Notes under the pieces: generated by a model
What the model saw: only the letters and a program-made list of their open reading frames with translations
The model's database searches: none
Told to the model about the DNA's origin: nothing
Virus record (IMG/VR): IMGVR_UViG_3300037042_001813
Span: 1 to 30,804 of that record
DNA: 30,804 bases
Reading direction: 5' to 3' (one strand)
DNA from: a virus
Part shown: piece after piece, positions 1 through 7,725 of the stretch
How positions within the stretch are numbered: the first letter of the stretch is position 1
Layout of the letters: every line of letters begins with the position of its first letter
Program-made: the position numbers and the translations under genes

Positions 1-1
1 A

Positions 2-82
2 TTTACTGATTACATAGAACAGATAATGCGATGGGCAGCAGAAGAGGGGTGCTATATCCCCTCGGCAAACGAGTTTATCTAA
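2..82 (+). CDS. C-terminal end of an unidentified upstream gene (partial)
   Basis: An open frame enters from the left edge and ends at TAA 80-82, giving 26 residues that finish in CYIPSANEFI. The stretch is protein-like (acidic and aromatic, no low-complexity sequence) and lies 40 bp upstream of the terminase small subunit in the same direction, so it is probably the last gene of the preceding operon. Too little is present to name a family. Confidence 0.5.
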   Translation, partial: FTDYIEQIMRWAAEEGCYIPSANEFI

Positions 83-122
83 TCAAAGCTAAAATATGAC
101 ATGGCCATGATGAAAATGTGAC

Positions 123-584
123 ATGAAGACTAATTGGATACGGATAAAACAGGCATATATCGAAGGCACAGATACCCAAGAGGAGATTGCTGATAAATTC
201 AAGGTGAAGTTTGGTACTCTCCGCAACCGCGCGGCTAAAGAGAACTGGACTGAGCAGCGCAAACTATTCACCCATAAAGTAGACACCCTGCGCACCGAGC
301 AGAAGTCTATCGTCATGGCCGGGGAGAGCGTGGAGTTTGACTCAGAGTGCTTAAAGGCTGCACGTGTTGGCCTTTCCCTGGTCAATAAAGAACTATCTGC
401 GCTGATGAAGGATGCCCCGGATAGTTTATCAGGTGAAGAGTTAATGAAGTGGATATTTGGGCGCATTGACGGCATCGCTAAATATGGCAAGGCACTCAAT
501 GATTATCAGAAGGCTGGACGCTTGGCCTTCGGTGAAAACCCCGAGACAGATAAAGACATCAATATCAAAGTGAAGTATGAATGA
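123..584 (+). CDS. terS: Terminase small subunit-like DNA-binding protein
   Basis: Probable small terminase subunit of 153 aa, which recognises phage DNA and loads the large subunit. Residues 8-45 look like a helix-turn-helix of the kind found at the N terminus of many small terminases (EGTDTQEEIADKFKVKFGTL, then a basic helix). The rest is helical and charged, suitable for ring oligomerisation. It lies directly upstream of, and overlaps by 8 bp, an unmistakable large terminase, which is the strongest argument. The ATG at 123 has only a weak ribosome binding site. The family assignment is inferred from the helix-turn-helix, size and position. Confidence 0.8.
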   Translation: MKTNWIRIKQAYIEGTDTQEEIADKFKVKFGTLRNRAAKENWTEQRKLFTHKVDTLRTEQKSIVMAGESVEFDSECLKAARVGLSLVNKELSALMKDAPDSLSGEELMKWIFGRIDGIAKYGKALNDYQKAGRLAFGENPETDKDINIKVKYE

Positions 585-1860
585 TTACACGGTCACGTTA
601 CGCAGTCCTCATTCCAAGCAGCTCTCAATCATCAACTCCAAAGCCAAGCGTAAGATAATCAGGGCAGGCAGACGATCAGGCAAGACAGTAGTCTGCTCAC
701 AGATAGCAGTCAAAGGCTTCCTGGCAGGACAACGTATACTCTATGCCACGCCTACGCAAGAGCAGGTGGACACGTTTTGGTTTGAGGTCAAAAGGGCATT
801 AGCCGAGCCGATTGATGCCGGGGTTTATGTTAAGAATGAAACCCTGCACACCGTGGAGCTCCCGGGTACCAAGCAGAGGATCAGGGCAAAGACGGCATGG
901 AACGCCGATACCCTTCGCGGTGACTTCTGCTCCCTGCTGATATTAGACGAATACCAGTTAATGAATGAAGAGGCCTGGGAAGTGGTCGGCGCGCCGATGC
1001 TGCTGGACAATAACGGGGACGCAATATTTATTTACACACCACCCTCGCTTCACAGCCGGTCAACCACCAAAGCGCGGGACCCCCGGCACGCGGCCAAACT
1101 ATATAAGATAGCCGAGGCCAAACAGAAGGATTCAGAGTTAAAGGGTGAGCAGCCAAGGTGGGAGGTATTCCACTTTACATCGTTGGATAACCCGATATTG
1201 TCAAAGGATGCCCTGGACGAGATAGCCAGTGACATGAGCGCCATCTCTTACCGGCAGGAGATACTTGCCGAGGACCTTGAAGATGTGCCTGGGGCATTAT
1301 GGACACACGCTTTACTTGACAGGACGCGCAAGCAATTAAATGAAGTCCCTGCACTAACCAGAGTGGTAGTGGGTGTTGACCCGCCAGGTTCAATGGGTAC
1401 AGAGTGCGGGATTGTCGCAGCGGGCACCGCTAAGATAGACGGCGTGCAACATGGGTATATTTTACTTGACTACTCATTAAAGGCACTGCCGGACGCGTGG
1501 GCTGGCGAAGTATTGAGAGCCTATAACTTCTGCGGTGCTGATAGGATAGTGGGTGAAGCTAACTATGGCGGCAACATGGTACAGAATACCATTGAGCAGG
1601 CTGCCCGGTCTCGCAATATGACAGTTTCTTATAAAGATGTCCAAGCCACGCGGGGGAAGGCGGTACGCGCCGAGCCGGTAGTCGCACTATTTGAACAGGG
1701 GCGCTGTCACATCGTGGGGGAACTTGCTCTATTAGAAGAGGAGATGTGCAACTGGATACCTGGGGAAACGAAAGACAGTCCCAATCGCGTAGACAGCGCA
1801 GTCTGGTGTATCTACGAGTTAATGATTACGGGTAAAGACCCGAATATAAGGTGGTTGTAA
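577..1860 (+). CDS. terL: Terminase large subunit (ATPase-nuclease)
   Basis: Packaging motor of 427 aa that pumps DNA into the prohead and cuts the concatemer. The N-terminal ATPase has a Walker A at residues 30-37 (AGRRSGKT) and a Walker B at 120-125 (LLILDE). The C-terminal RNase H-like nuclease begins near VVVGVDPPGS, which holds the first catalytic Asp. VGEANYGGNM and RVDSAVWCIYEL then supply the further acidic positions. The length is normal for this family. The start overlaps the end of terS (ATGAATGA), which suggests coupling. The packaging type (cos or pac) cannot be told by eye. Confidence 0.95.
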   Translation: MNDYTVTLRSPHSKQLSIINSKAKRKIIRAGRRSGKTVVCSQIAVKGFLAGQRILYATPTQEQVDTFWFEVKRALAEPIDAGVYVKNETLHTVELPGTKQRIRAKTAWNADTLRGDFCSLLILDEYQLMNEEAWEVVGAPMLLDNNGDAIFIYTPPSLHSRSTTKARDPRHAAKLYKIAEAKQKDSELKGEQPRWEVFHFTSLDNPILSKDALDEIASDMSAISYRQEILAEDLEDVPGALWTHALLDRTRKQLNEVPALTRVVVGVDPPGSMGTECGIVAAGTAKIDGVQHGYILLDYSLKALPDAWAGEVLRAYNFCGADRIVGEANYGGNMVQNTIEQAARSRNMTVSYKDVQATRGKAVRAEPVVALFEQGRCHIVGELALLEEEMCNWIPGETKDSPNRVDSAVWCIYELMITGKDPNIRWL

Positions 1861-1861
1861 A

Positions 1862-2083
1862 ATGTCATCAAATTGTGCAAGAGATTTACCTGGTACTACT
1901 TTCGACCCGAATAGTTCATCAGGTACTACTAATCTGCCGCCTGTTCCAAATTCGGGATGCGGATGTTGCCCATGTCTTAATTGCCCAGCGAGGTATCAGC
2001 CTGTAACCCCTTATTATCCGCCGTGGCCTTATCAACCATATATACCTTATTATCCATATTGGCGACATGAGACGTGGTGCTAA
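1862..2083 (+). CDS. Cys/Pro/Tyr-rich small protein of unknown function
   Basis: A 73 aa protein starting 2 nt after the terL stop. The N-terminal third is Ser/Thr/Gly/Pro-rich. The middle has a dense cysteine cluster (CGCCPCLNCP), possibly a metal site or disulfide knot. The C-terminal half is made almost wholly of Pro, Tyr and Trp (PYYPPWPYQPYIPYYPYW). There is no signal peptide. Such low-complexity Pro/Tyr tracts can bind membranes or SH3/WW-like partners, but no family is recognised. Tight spacing after terL supports real translation. Confidence 0.55.
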   Translation: MSSNCARDLPGTTFDPNSSSGTTNLPPVPNSGCGCCPCLNCPARYQPVTPYYPPWPYQPYIPYYPYWRHETWC

Positions 2084-2085
2084 TC

Positions 2086-2217
2086 ATGCCAACTAAACTT
2101 GATAAATGGATGAGCGACCCCGCTAATTGGATATGGTGCATGGTCATAGGTGGAGGGACGGGCATATTCATGACCTTTGGCGCTTTATTGATAGCAAAAC
2201 TTATTGGAGTGTGGTAA
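2086..2217 (+). CDS. Small single-TM membrane protein
   Basis: A 43 aa ORF (MPTKLDKWMSD...) with a short polar N terminus and one hydrophobic, glycine-containing segment at about residues 17-40 (WCMVIGGGTGIFMTFGALLI). It begins 2 nt after the preceding stop and is followed after 2 nt by another tiny membrane protein of similar design. Function is unknown. A packaging- or lysis-related role is possible but unsupported. Confidence 0.5.
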   Translation: MPTKLDKWMSDPANWIWCMVIGGGTGIFMTFGALLIAKLIGVW

Positions 2218-2219
2218 AA

Positions 2220-2363
2220 ATGCAGGAACCGTGGTTTGAAAATGGATGGCCCAATATTCTAAGGCACGAAGTATTTTGTATTGCCATTGTTATCTCTGGG
2301 TTAACAGGTGGTGCCATAGGTTGCGCACTTTTACTTTTGCTCAAATACATGGGAGTATTGTAA
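2220..2363 (+). CDS. Small single-TM membrane protein
   Basis: A 47 aa ORF (MQEPWFENGW...) with a polar N terminus and a hydrophobic segment at about residues 21-45 (IAIVISGLTGGAIGCALLLL). An upstream in-frame start at 2127 would read through the previous gene, so the ATG at 2220, just after that gene's stop, is preferred. It ends in TAATG, coupling it to the next gene. It resembles its neighbour in layout (WxxNW-like N terminus, Gly-rich TM), so the pair may be paralogous or act together. Confidence 0.5.
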   Translation: MQEPWFENGWPNILRHEVFCIAIVISGLTGGAIGCALLLLLKYMGVL

Positions 2364-2632
2364 TGCCGACTAAAGACCCGATCAAGAAAGCCGAGGCTAA
2401 CCGGGCAAGGCAGGCAAGGTTCCGGGCTAAACAGGGCGTTAAACAAACGCAAATCGTAACGCCTCAACCACTAAAAGTAACGCAGGGCGTTACGCAGGCC
2501 GAAATAGACCAGCTCCCACCGTCATTAAAGTATGCTGTTGACGCAGAGACCCGGCGCAGGCAAGTCTTGAAAATGCCGCTTGAAATAAAGGAAAGGCAGG
2601 AAATGGCGGTCAGAAGGTTTAGGGGGTATTAA
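2363..2632 (+). CDS. Basic small protein, unknown function
   Basis: An 89 aa, strongly basic protein starting in a TAATG overlap. The first 28 residues are a Lys/Arg/Ala-rich predicted helix (KKAEANRARQARFRAKQGVK) that could bind nucleic acid. The middle contains short TQ-rich repeats. The C-terminal part (AEIDQLPPSLKYAVDAET) looks folded and helical. A longer frame from 2246 exists but runs through the preceding gene. The placement between terminase and portal, where HNH or small accessory packaging factors often sit, is suggestive only. Confidence 0.6.
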   Translation: MPTKDPIKKAEANRARQARFRAKQGVKQTQIVTPQPLKVTQGVTQAEIDQLPPSLKYAVDAETRRRQVLKMPLEIKERQEMAVRRFRGY

Positions 2633-2634
2633 AT

Positions 2635-2829
2635 ATGGTTTGCTGCATGGTTCAAATGGAAGTCTGTAAAGAATGTGGGAAATCTTTTGGGTCAGATGAG
2701 GCAAAGCGGTGTATTAAATGCAGTTCATTTATTTGCCCTTATTGTGGGCAATGTTCGTGCTACAAAACAGAGAAAATCACCCCATTACCTTCATGGCTAA
2801 ATTTTAATTTAGGAGTGAATCATGGCTGA
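2635..2829 (+). CDS. Zinc-ribbon small protein
   Basis: A 64 aa protein with paired CxxC motifs: CKEC near residue 11, then CIKC and CPYCGQC, consistent with one or two zinc-binding knuckles. It starts 3 nt after the previous stop. An internal ATG at 2656 (MEVCKEC) would keep all the zinc ligands and could be the true start. Its end overlaps the next zinc-ribbon gene by 8 nt. The function is unknown. It may bind nucleic acid or act as an adaptor. Confidence 0.6.
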   Translation: MVCCMVQMEVCKECGKSFGSDEAKRCIKCSSFICPYCGQCSCYKTEKITPLPSWLNFNLGVNHG

Positions 2830-2995
2830 ATCTAAAGTTTACACGGTATCCGACGTGTTCAACTGTGCTGTTTGTGGGACGGAAGTCATTATCAACCGTT
2901 CCTTAATTGCACTCAAAGAAGGCATAAAGATCGTGCAGTCCAGATGTCCTATTTGTGGGCACATAATTACCAAGGTGGAGGAAAAAACCGCCTAA
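2822..2995 (+). CDS. Two-CxxC zinc-finger small protein
   Basis: A 57 aa ORF with a good ribosome binding site (TTTAGGAGTGAATC) before ATG 2822. It has one four-Cys metal site, CAVC near residue 15 and CPICG near residue 42, spaced as in rubredoxin-like or Com-like zinc fingers of phage packaging regions (Mu Com is the classic case). The Com comparison rests on motif layout only. It immediately precedes the portal gene. Confidence 0.65.
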   Translation: MAESKVYTVSDVFNCAVCGTEVIINRSLIALKEGIKIVQSRCPICGHIITKVEEKTA

Positions 2996-3008
2996 CTGGA
3001 GACAACCT

Positions 3009-4901
3009 TTGGGCATATTAGATATATTTAGAAAGAAAGAATTTGTTACCAAGCAGCCCGCCGTCCCTTACCTTTATAATTACGGGCAGGCTATCCCCCC
3101 TGACAGGGACATGCGCGGTTTTATCAACGCGTTCGGCGAGGTCGGCTGGTTGTTTGCCGTAATATCCAAGATCGCCCAGGGCGTGGCCGACGCCGAATGG
3201 TGCCTATACACTGAAAGGAACGGGGAACTGAAAGAGGTTGAGAACAGTCCCATCATGGCGCTTTTGGATTTTGTGAATCCATTCCAGACCTTCCAAGAGT
3301 TTATCGAACTGCATGAGATTTATTTGGGACTCACGGGTGAGTGCTTTTGGGTAATCAACCGCAACAAAGGCGGCTTACCTGGGGAAATGTGGATTGTGCC
3401 ACCGGATAAGATGTCGGTTGTCCCTTCAAAGAAAGATTTTATTGCCGGGTATGTTTACCAGATCGGAGGCGAGAAGATACCGCTGGACAAGGAACTGGTC
3501 ATCCACCATAAACTGCCCAATCCCTCTAACCCTTACCGGGGACTTGGCCCGGTGCAGGCACTGGCCTATGACCTGGACTCCGAACTGTACGCAGGCAAGT
3601 GGAACCGTAACTTTTTCTATAACTCTGCCCGCCCGGACGGGATACTGTCATTTGACACTCTGTCCGAAGAGCAGTACAACCGACTGAAACTTCAATGGAA
3701 TGAACGGTATAAAGGAACTGCCAACGCCCATAAAATGGCTCTCGTTGAGGGCGCGGCCAAATATCAGCAGATATCGGTAAGCGCTAAAGATATGGACTTC
3801 AAAGAACTGAGGTTGTTAAACCGCGACAACATCCTGGGTATATTCGGTATGCCTCTCTCAGTAATGGGGATAACCGAGAACGTCAACCGCGCCAACGCAG
3901 AGGCCGGGGATTATACATTTGCACGTTGGATAGTCACCCCGAGACTTAAAAGGCTGCAAGGCAAACTTAATGAGCAGTTTATCCCGATGTGGCCGCACTC
4001 TCAAAATCTGATATTGATGCCCGAGGACGTGATACCCGAGTCCAAAGAGGAAAACCGTATGCTTGCAGAGTCCGGGATTAAGTCAGGTTACATGACCATC
4101 AACGAAGCCCGCGAACTTCAAGGACTGGACCCGCTGCCCGAAGGGGACGTGCTGGTTGCACCGTCCGCTAATCCATTTGGCGGTATGACGCTTGGTGTAA
4201 AAAAAAAGTCTTTCAGCGCTGAGCAGAAGGAATCTTACTGGCGGGGATATGTAACCCGCGCCGAGACTTATGAAAAGCGGATGATAACCGCATTAAAAGA
4301 AATGTTTAGCGCCCAGGAATCGGAGGCGCTTGGTAAACTACACGCCGGATCCCGCGACCTATTAGATGACTCGGAGGCAAAGGCAACATATTCAAAGCTG
4401 GCCACGCCTATATTGACTGACCTTATGAAGCTGGCCATCGATAATGGCCGGGAACTAATCAAACCAAAACCGCATAAAGACGCGCCTGAGAATCCCCCAA
4501 TGAGCGAAGCCGCCCGTAAATGGTTACTTACCAGAATTGGTTGGGCAGCAGTTCAAATAGGCGAGGAGACAGCGCGTGAACTAAGCGTGGCACTGGCCGC
4601 CGGATTTGAGGCAGGTGAATCAATGCCTGACATAGCAAAGCGCATACAGGCGGTATTCGATGGCTGCTCAAGCCGTAGGTCTATCTTAATTGCGAGAACA
4701 GAAACTATCAGCGCCAGCGCCCAGGGCGCCATCGAAGGTTACAAAGAAGCTGAGATTGAGCAGGTTGAGTGGTTATCATCTTACGATGATAGGCTGTGTG
4801 ATGATTGTGATTCGTTAAACGGCGAAGTATGGCCGATTGATGATGCAATAATTCCGCCCGCGCACCCAGATTGCCGGTGTTGCCTTATCCCAGTAGTATA
4901 G
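3009..4901 (+). CDS. Portal protein fused to MuF/SPP1 gp7-type head morphogenesis domain
   Basis: A 630 aa protein. Residues about 1-390 are an HK97-type portal (MGILDIFRKK start, then the portal core with LVIHHKLPNPSNPYRGLGPV and FGMPLSVMGI), forming the DNA channel at one capsid vertex. Residues about 400-630 match the Mu F/SPP1 gp7 minor head protein fold, ending in the typical DDRLCDDCDSLNGEVW and PPAHPDCRC signature. These are usually two adjacent genes; here they are one frame. The start is TTG 3009, seven nt after GGAG; no nearby ATG fits. The fused form would tie a minor capsid protein to every portal subunit. Confidence 0.9.
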   Translation: MGILDIFRKKEFVTKQPAVPYLYNYGQAIPPDRDMRGFINAFGEVGWLFAVISKIAQGVADAEWCLYTERNGELKEVENSPIMALLDFVNPFQTFQEFIELHEIYLGLTGECFWVINRNKGGLPGEMWIVPPDKMSVVPSKKDFIAGYVYQIGGEKIPLDKELVIHHKLPNPSNPYRGLGPVQALAYDLDSELYAGKWNRNFFYNSARPDGILSFDTLSEEQYNRLKLQWNERYKGTANAHKMALVEGAAKYQQISVSAKDMDFKELRLLNRDNILGIFGMPLSVMGITENVNRANAEAGDYTFARWIVTPRLKRLQGKLNEQFIPMWPHSQNLILMPEDVIPESKEENRMLAESGIKSGYMTINEARELQGLDPLPEGDVLVAPSANPFGGMTLGVKKKSFSAEQKESYWRGYVTRAETYEKRMITALKEMFSAQESEALGKLHAGSRDLLDDSEAKATYSKLATPILTDLMKLAIDNGRELIKPKPHKDAPENPPMSEAARKWLLTRIGWAAVQIGEETARELSVALAAGFEAGESMPDIAKRIQAVFDGCSSRRSILIARTETISASAQGAIEGYKEAEIEQVEWLSSYDDRLCDDCDSLNGEVWPIDDAIIPPAHPDCRCCLIPVV

Positions 4902-4978
4902 GTCGCCATAGCTCAGTAGGCAGAGCAGGTGTTTTGTAAACACCAGGTCGCAGGTTCGATTCCGTGCTGGCGGCTCCA
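4902..4978 (+). tRNA. tRNA-Thr (anticodon UGU)
   Basis: A full cloverleaf begins one nt after the portal stop. The acceptor stem is GTCGCCA/TGGCGGC (one G-U pair), with D-arm GCTC/GAGC, anticodon stem GGTGT/ACACC and loop TTTGTAA, so the anticodon TGT is at 4935-4937. The T-loop is TTCGATT, the discriminator T, and CCA is encoded. The T-stem GCAGG pairs with CCGTGC only if one G (4964) bulges out, so the gene is 77 nt including CCA. The bulge is unusual and may lower search scores. A phage-encoded tRNA here would supply UGU for ACA/ACG-type codons. Confidence 0.85.
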
Positions 4979-4982
4979 GTAT

Positions 4983-5082
4983 AGCGTAGTAGTCTAACGG
5001 TAGTGACGCGCTGGCAACTACGTGGATACGTTCACGTAGCCAGAACTGGCGAGATTCTGGTTCAACTCCAGACTATGCTCCA
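4983..5082 (+). tRNA. Atypical tRNA-like element, anticodon not assignable
   Basis: About 100 nt starting four nt after the tRNA-Thr and also ending in GCTCCA. A continuous acceptor plus T-stem helix can be drawn (AGCGTAG...TCTGG with CCAGA CTATGCT) with T-loop TTCAACT. A D-arm GTC/GAC has a loop containing GG. The centre is abnormal: CTGGC (5011-5015) can pair with GCCAG (5039-5043), but the intervening 23 nt contain a second perfect 7-bp inverted repeat CTACGTG/CACGTAG (5018-5024/5033-5039). That gives a long extended arm instead of a 7-nt anticodon loop. It may be a degenerate tRNA, a tRNA with a small insertion or a tRNA mimic. Confidence 0.5.
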
Positions 5083-5105
5083 ATTTTTATCCCAGGAGGT
5101 AATTT

Positions 5106-6008
5106 ATGGAAACTATGTACAAAACCTTCCGCCCTGAAATAAAGGCGGTCAATGAGGCCACTGGCGAAATAGACATGCTGATACCAATGTCTACCGCTTC
5201 GACTGACAGGGACGGGGAAAGCATCGACCCGTTAGGCTGGCGTAAATCGCTCCCTGCCTTCCGGAAGCGCCCGGTGCTGCTGTCCTCTCACAACTACGGA
5301 GACCTACGCAAGCAGATCGGGGAGTTTATGCAGGTCAAGGTCACTGAGGACGGGTTATTTGCCAAGCCTAAGTATTATGTGAATGAAGGGAACGAGGAGG
5401 CAGACTGGGCGTTCAAACTCGCGTCTAAGGGCATGGCTGCTTATTCTGTGGGCTTTATCCCTAAGTCATGGGTGGACGGTGATGGCGAGAAGTCCCCGGC
5501 CCGGACGTACACAGAGCAGGAATTGCTGGAAATCAGCCATGTTGTTGTGCCTTCAAACCGTGACGCCATTCAAGGACTGAGGGGCAAGAGCGCTGACCCG
5601 ACCATCAACGAGATAGTGGAAGAGGTTATTAAAGATATGGCACCCATCGTGGCCACCACCACTAACAGCACCGATGACAGCATAACTGTTACTGAACATG
5701 TGGCCACCGAGGAGATCATCATCAATTCCCCGCGCGTACACAGTCAACAGGAAATCACCGACGAACTTGACTACATCAGGACATTGGCCAAAGAGAACGG
5801 CCTCTCTGATGAGAACCGCAAACTATTATCAGACATAGCACAGGAAATAGCACGCACACCGGCCAGCGACATGGCCGCCAACGATATAGCGCTTGATATA
5901 AAAGGACTGCCAGAAGTGAAGGAAGTGCTTAATCAAGCCACCCAAATCATCGACAATGACCGAATCAATCGCATCATCAATCAAACCGTATCACATTTTA
6001 GGAGGTAA
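5106..6008 (+). CDS. HK97-family prohead maturation protease
   Basis: A 300 aa protease that processes capsid and scaffold during head maturation. The N-terminal catalytic domain carries His62 (LLSSHNYGDL) and Ser114 (AAYSVGFIPK), followed by ELLEISHVVVPSNRDA, the typical closing motif of the family. Residues about 170-300 are helical, acidic and Thr-rich, and may act as a scaffold extension since no separate scaffold gene is seen. The start is set by AGGAGG seven nt before ATG 5106. Its last two Arg codons and stop are the AGGAGGTAA that forms the capsid gene's ribosome binding site. Confidence 0.9.
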   Translation: METMYKTFRPEIKAVNEATGEIDMLIPMSTASTDRDGESIDPLGWRKSLPAFRKRPVLLSSHNYGDLRKQIGEFMQVKVTEDGLFAKPKYYVNEGNEEADWAFKLASKGMAAYSVGFIPKSWVDGDGEKSPARTYTEQELLEISHVVVPSNRDAIQGLRGKSADPTINEIVEEVIKDMAPIVATTTNSTDDSITVTEHVATEEIIINSPRVHSQQEITDELDYIRTLAKENGLSDENRKLLSDIAQEIARTPASDMAANDIALDIKGLPEVKEVLNQATQIIDNDRINRIINQTVSHFRR

Positions 6009-6012
6009 TTCA

Positions 6013-7170
6013 ATGGAACTTACAGATGAGATGACCGCTGAAATAGCCGCGAAAGCAGTCGCGGAATATCAGGCAAAAGAGGACAAGAAAATCGTCAATC
6101 GCTTCACCCCTGGCGGGCAGGCAGAGGAAACCACGGGCTTCAAATCCCTGGGTGAACAGCTCCACGCTGTCATGCGCGCCAAGACCGGCGCCGGTGAAGA
6201 CCCCCGCTTGAAGGCCATCGTTGGTAACAGCGAAGGCGTCCCCGCGGACGGCGGCTTCCTGGTACAGACCGACTTCGCCACTCAACTACTGGAAAAGACC
6301 TTCCTGGCCAGCGACATCGTAAACAGGGTATTCCGCATCCCTATCTCAGCCAACAGCAACTCGCTGAAAATCCCGGCAGTGTCCGATGCCAACCGCGCTG
6401 ACGGCTCCCGCTTCGGCGGCATCCGGGCTTACTGGATGAACGAAGGCGGCTCCAAAACCGAGTCTAACCCGTCATTCAAACAGGTATCCCTGGAACTCAA
6501 GAAACTGATCGGCTACTGCACCGCCACAGATGAACTGTTGCAGGACGCCTCGGCTCTTGAAGCCTGGATACAGAAGGCATTTGCCGCTGAGTTTGACTTC
6601 AAACTGGCGGACGCCATCATCAACGGCGACGGCGCAGGCAAACCCCTCGGTATCCTCAACTCCGGCGCATTGGTGACTGTCACGGCTGAAACCGGCCAGG
6701 GCTCAAGCACCATCGTTGCAGAGAACATCATCAAAATGTGGGCATCCCGCTTCGGCCCCAACGCTGGAAACTACGTCTGGTTGATTAACCAGAACATCGA
6801 ACCTCAGCTCTACACTATGGGACTCGCAGTAGGCGCAGGCGGTATCGCCGTCTATATGCCCGCTGGCGGACTGTCCGGCGCACCTTACGGGACGCTCTTC
6901 GGACGCCCGGTAATCCCTTGCGAGCAGTGTGCGGCCCTCGGCACCGTAGGCGACATCATCCTGGCCGACCTCTCACAGTACGTAATGATCGACAAAGGCT
7001 CAATGGCGAGCGCTTCGAGCATCCACGTCAACTTCCAGACCGACCAGACCGCTTTCAGGTTCGTGTACCGCTGCGACGGGCAGCCTATGTGGGACACTTA
7101 CCTGACCCCGTATAAGGGCACGACCTCTTACCAGTCTCCTTTCGTGGCGCTTTCGTCCACAAGGACCTAA
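6013..7170 (+). CDS. Major capsid protein, HK97 fold
   Basis: A 385 aa capsid subunit. The N-terminal ~60 residues are helical and charged (delta domain-like). After EGVPADGGFLVQTDFATQLL comes the standard HK97-fold body with VSDANRADGSRFGGI, the E-loop region, and the LADLSQYVMIDKG and FQTDQTAFRFVYRCDGQP C-terminal P-domain motifs. ATG 6013 lies four nt after the protease stop with AGGAGG overlapping that gene's end. An upstream in-frame start at 5956 would overlap the protease without a good site. The region is GC-richer and codon-polished, as expected for the most expressed phage gene. Confidence 0.93.
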   Translation: MELTDEMTAEIAAKAVAEYQAKEDKKIVNRFTPGGQAEETTGFKSLGEQLHAVMRAKTGAGEDPRLKAIVGNSEGVPADGGFLVQTDFATQLLEKTFLASDIVNRVFRIPISANSNSLKIPAVSDANRADGSRFGGIRAYWMNEGGSKTESNPSFKQVSLELKKLIGYCTATDELLQDASALEAWIQKAFAAEFDFKLADAIINGDGAGKPLGILNSGALVTVTAETGQGSSTIVAENIIKMWASRFGPNAGNYVWLINQNIEPQLYTMGLAVGAGGIAVYMPAGGLSGAPYGTLFGRPVIPCEQCAALGTVGDIILADLSQYVMIDKGSMASASSIHVNFQTDQTAFRFVYRCDGQPMWDTYLTPYKGTTSYQSPFVALSSTRT

Positions 7171-7195
7171 CCACCACACGAACTTAAACACAGCC

Positions 7196-7222
7196 GGGGG
7201 CAGGTTGTAATGATCTGCCCCC
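7196..7222 (+). terminator. Hairpin after capsid gene (attenuator or mRNA-protecting)
   Basis: GGGGGCAG (7196-7203) pairs perfectly with CTGCCCCC (7215-7222) around an 11-nt loop, 25 nt past the capsid stop. No T-tract follows, so intrinsic termination would be weak. A role in stabilising the 3' end of the capsid mRNA or partial attenuation is more likely. Confidence 0.5.
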
Positions 7223-7246
7223 GTATCAAATTCAGGAGGTTTAACA

Positions 7247-7723
7247 ATGGGAATAAAAAACTTATCACAGAACATTCATATTGTCCCGATATTGACCCGT
7301 GCCGCTAAGACTGCGGACTATGTAGCCCCGCACATCAACATGAAACTTTACGACAAAGTAGAGTTTATCGTACATTTGGAAGCAGTTGCAGCCAACGACT
7401 TCACAGTAACAGCCACCCAGAGCGCAGCCACGGCAGGCTCTACATCTACCGCTATTGCGGCTCATTACAGGTTGACTGCTGCGGCTGGCACTGATACCCT
7501 CGCGGCTACGACTGTATTGGCTTCGACAGGGCTTGCCATTACCACGGCGCACGCCACTTTGACCCTGATTGTCAGCATTGATTCTCAGGATATGACCACC
7601 GAAGCGAAACCTTACGCTGGCCTGACCTTTACGGATGCTGCATCGGGCAATCTTACCATGGTGATCATCGCTCTTTGCTGGCCGAAATACCCCAAGGAGA
7701 CTAACGCTGGCGCACTCACTTAA
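7247..7723 (+). CDS. Putative capsid decoration/structural protein
   Basis: A 158 aa protein with AGGAGG eight nt before ATG 7247. Rich in Ala, Thr and Val with alternating beta-type segments (KVEFIVHLEAVAANDFTVTA, TLTLIVSIDS), no signal peptide and no TM segment. The position directly after the capsid gene is that of decoration or head-stabilising proteins in siphophages. The sequence itself is not recognised; the role is inferred from place and composition. An early end segment (SGNLTMVIIALCWPKYP) looks like a final beta strand. Confidence 0.65.
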   Translation: MGIKNLSQNIHIVPILTRAAKTADYVAPHINMKLYDKVEFIVHLEAVAANDFTVTATQSAATAGSTSTAIAAHYRLTAAAGTDTLAATTVLASTGLAITTAHATLTLIVSIDSQDMTTEAKPYAGLTFTDAASGNLTMVIIALCWPKYPKETNAGALT

Positions 7724-7725
7724 AC

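Noticed and set aside
6010-7275. Several long minus-strand ORFs under the capsid gene
   Set aside because: They are mirror frames of a codon-biased, highly expressed gene and have no start signals or protein-like composition.
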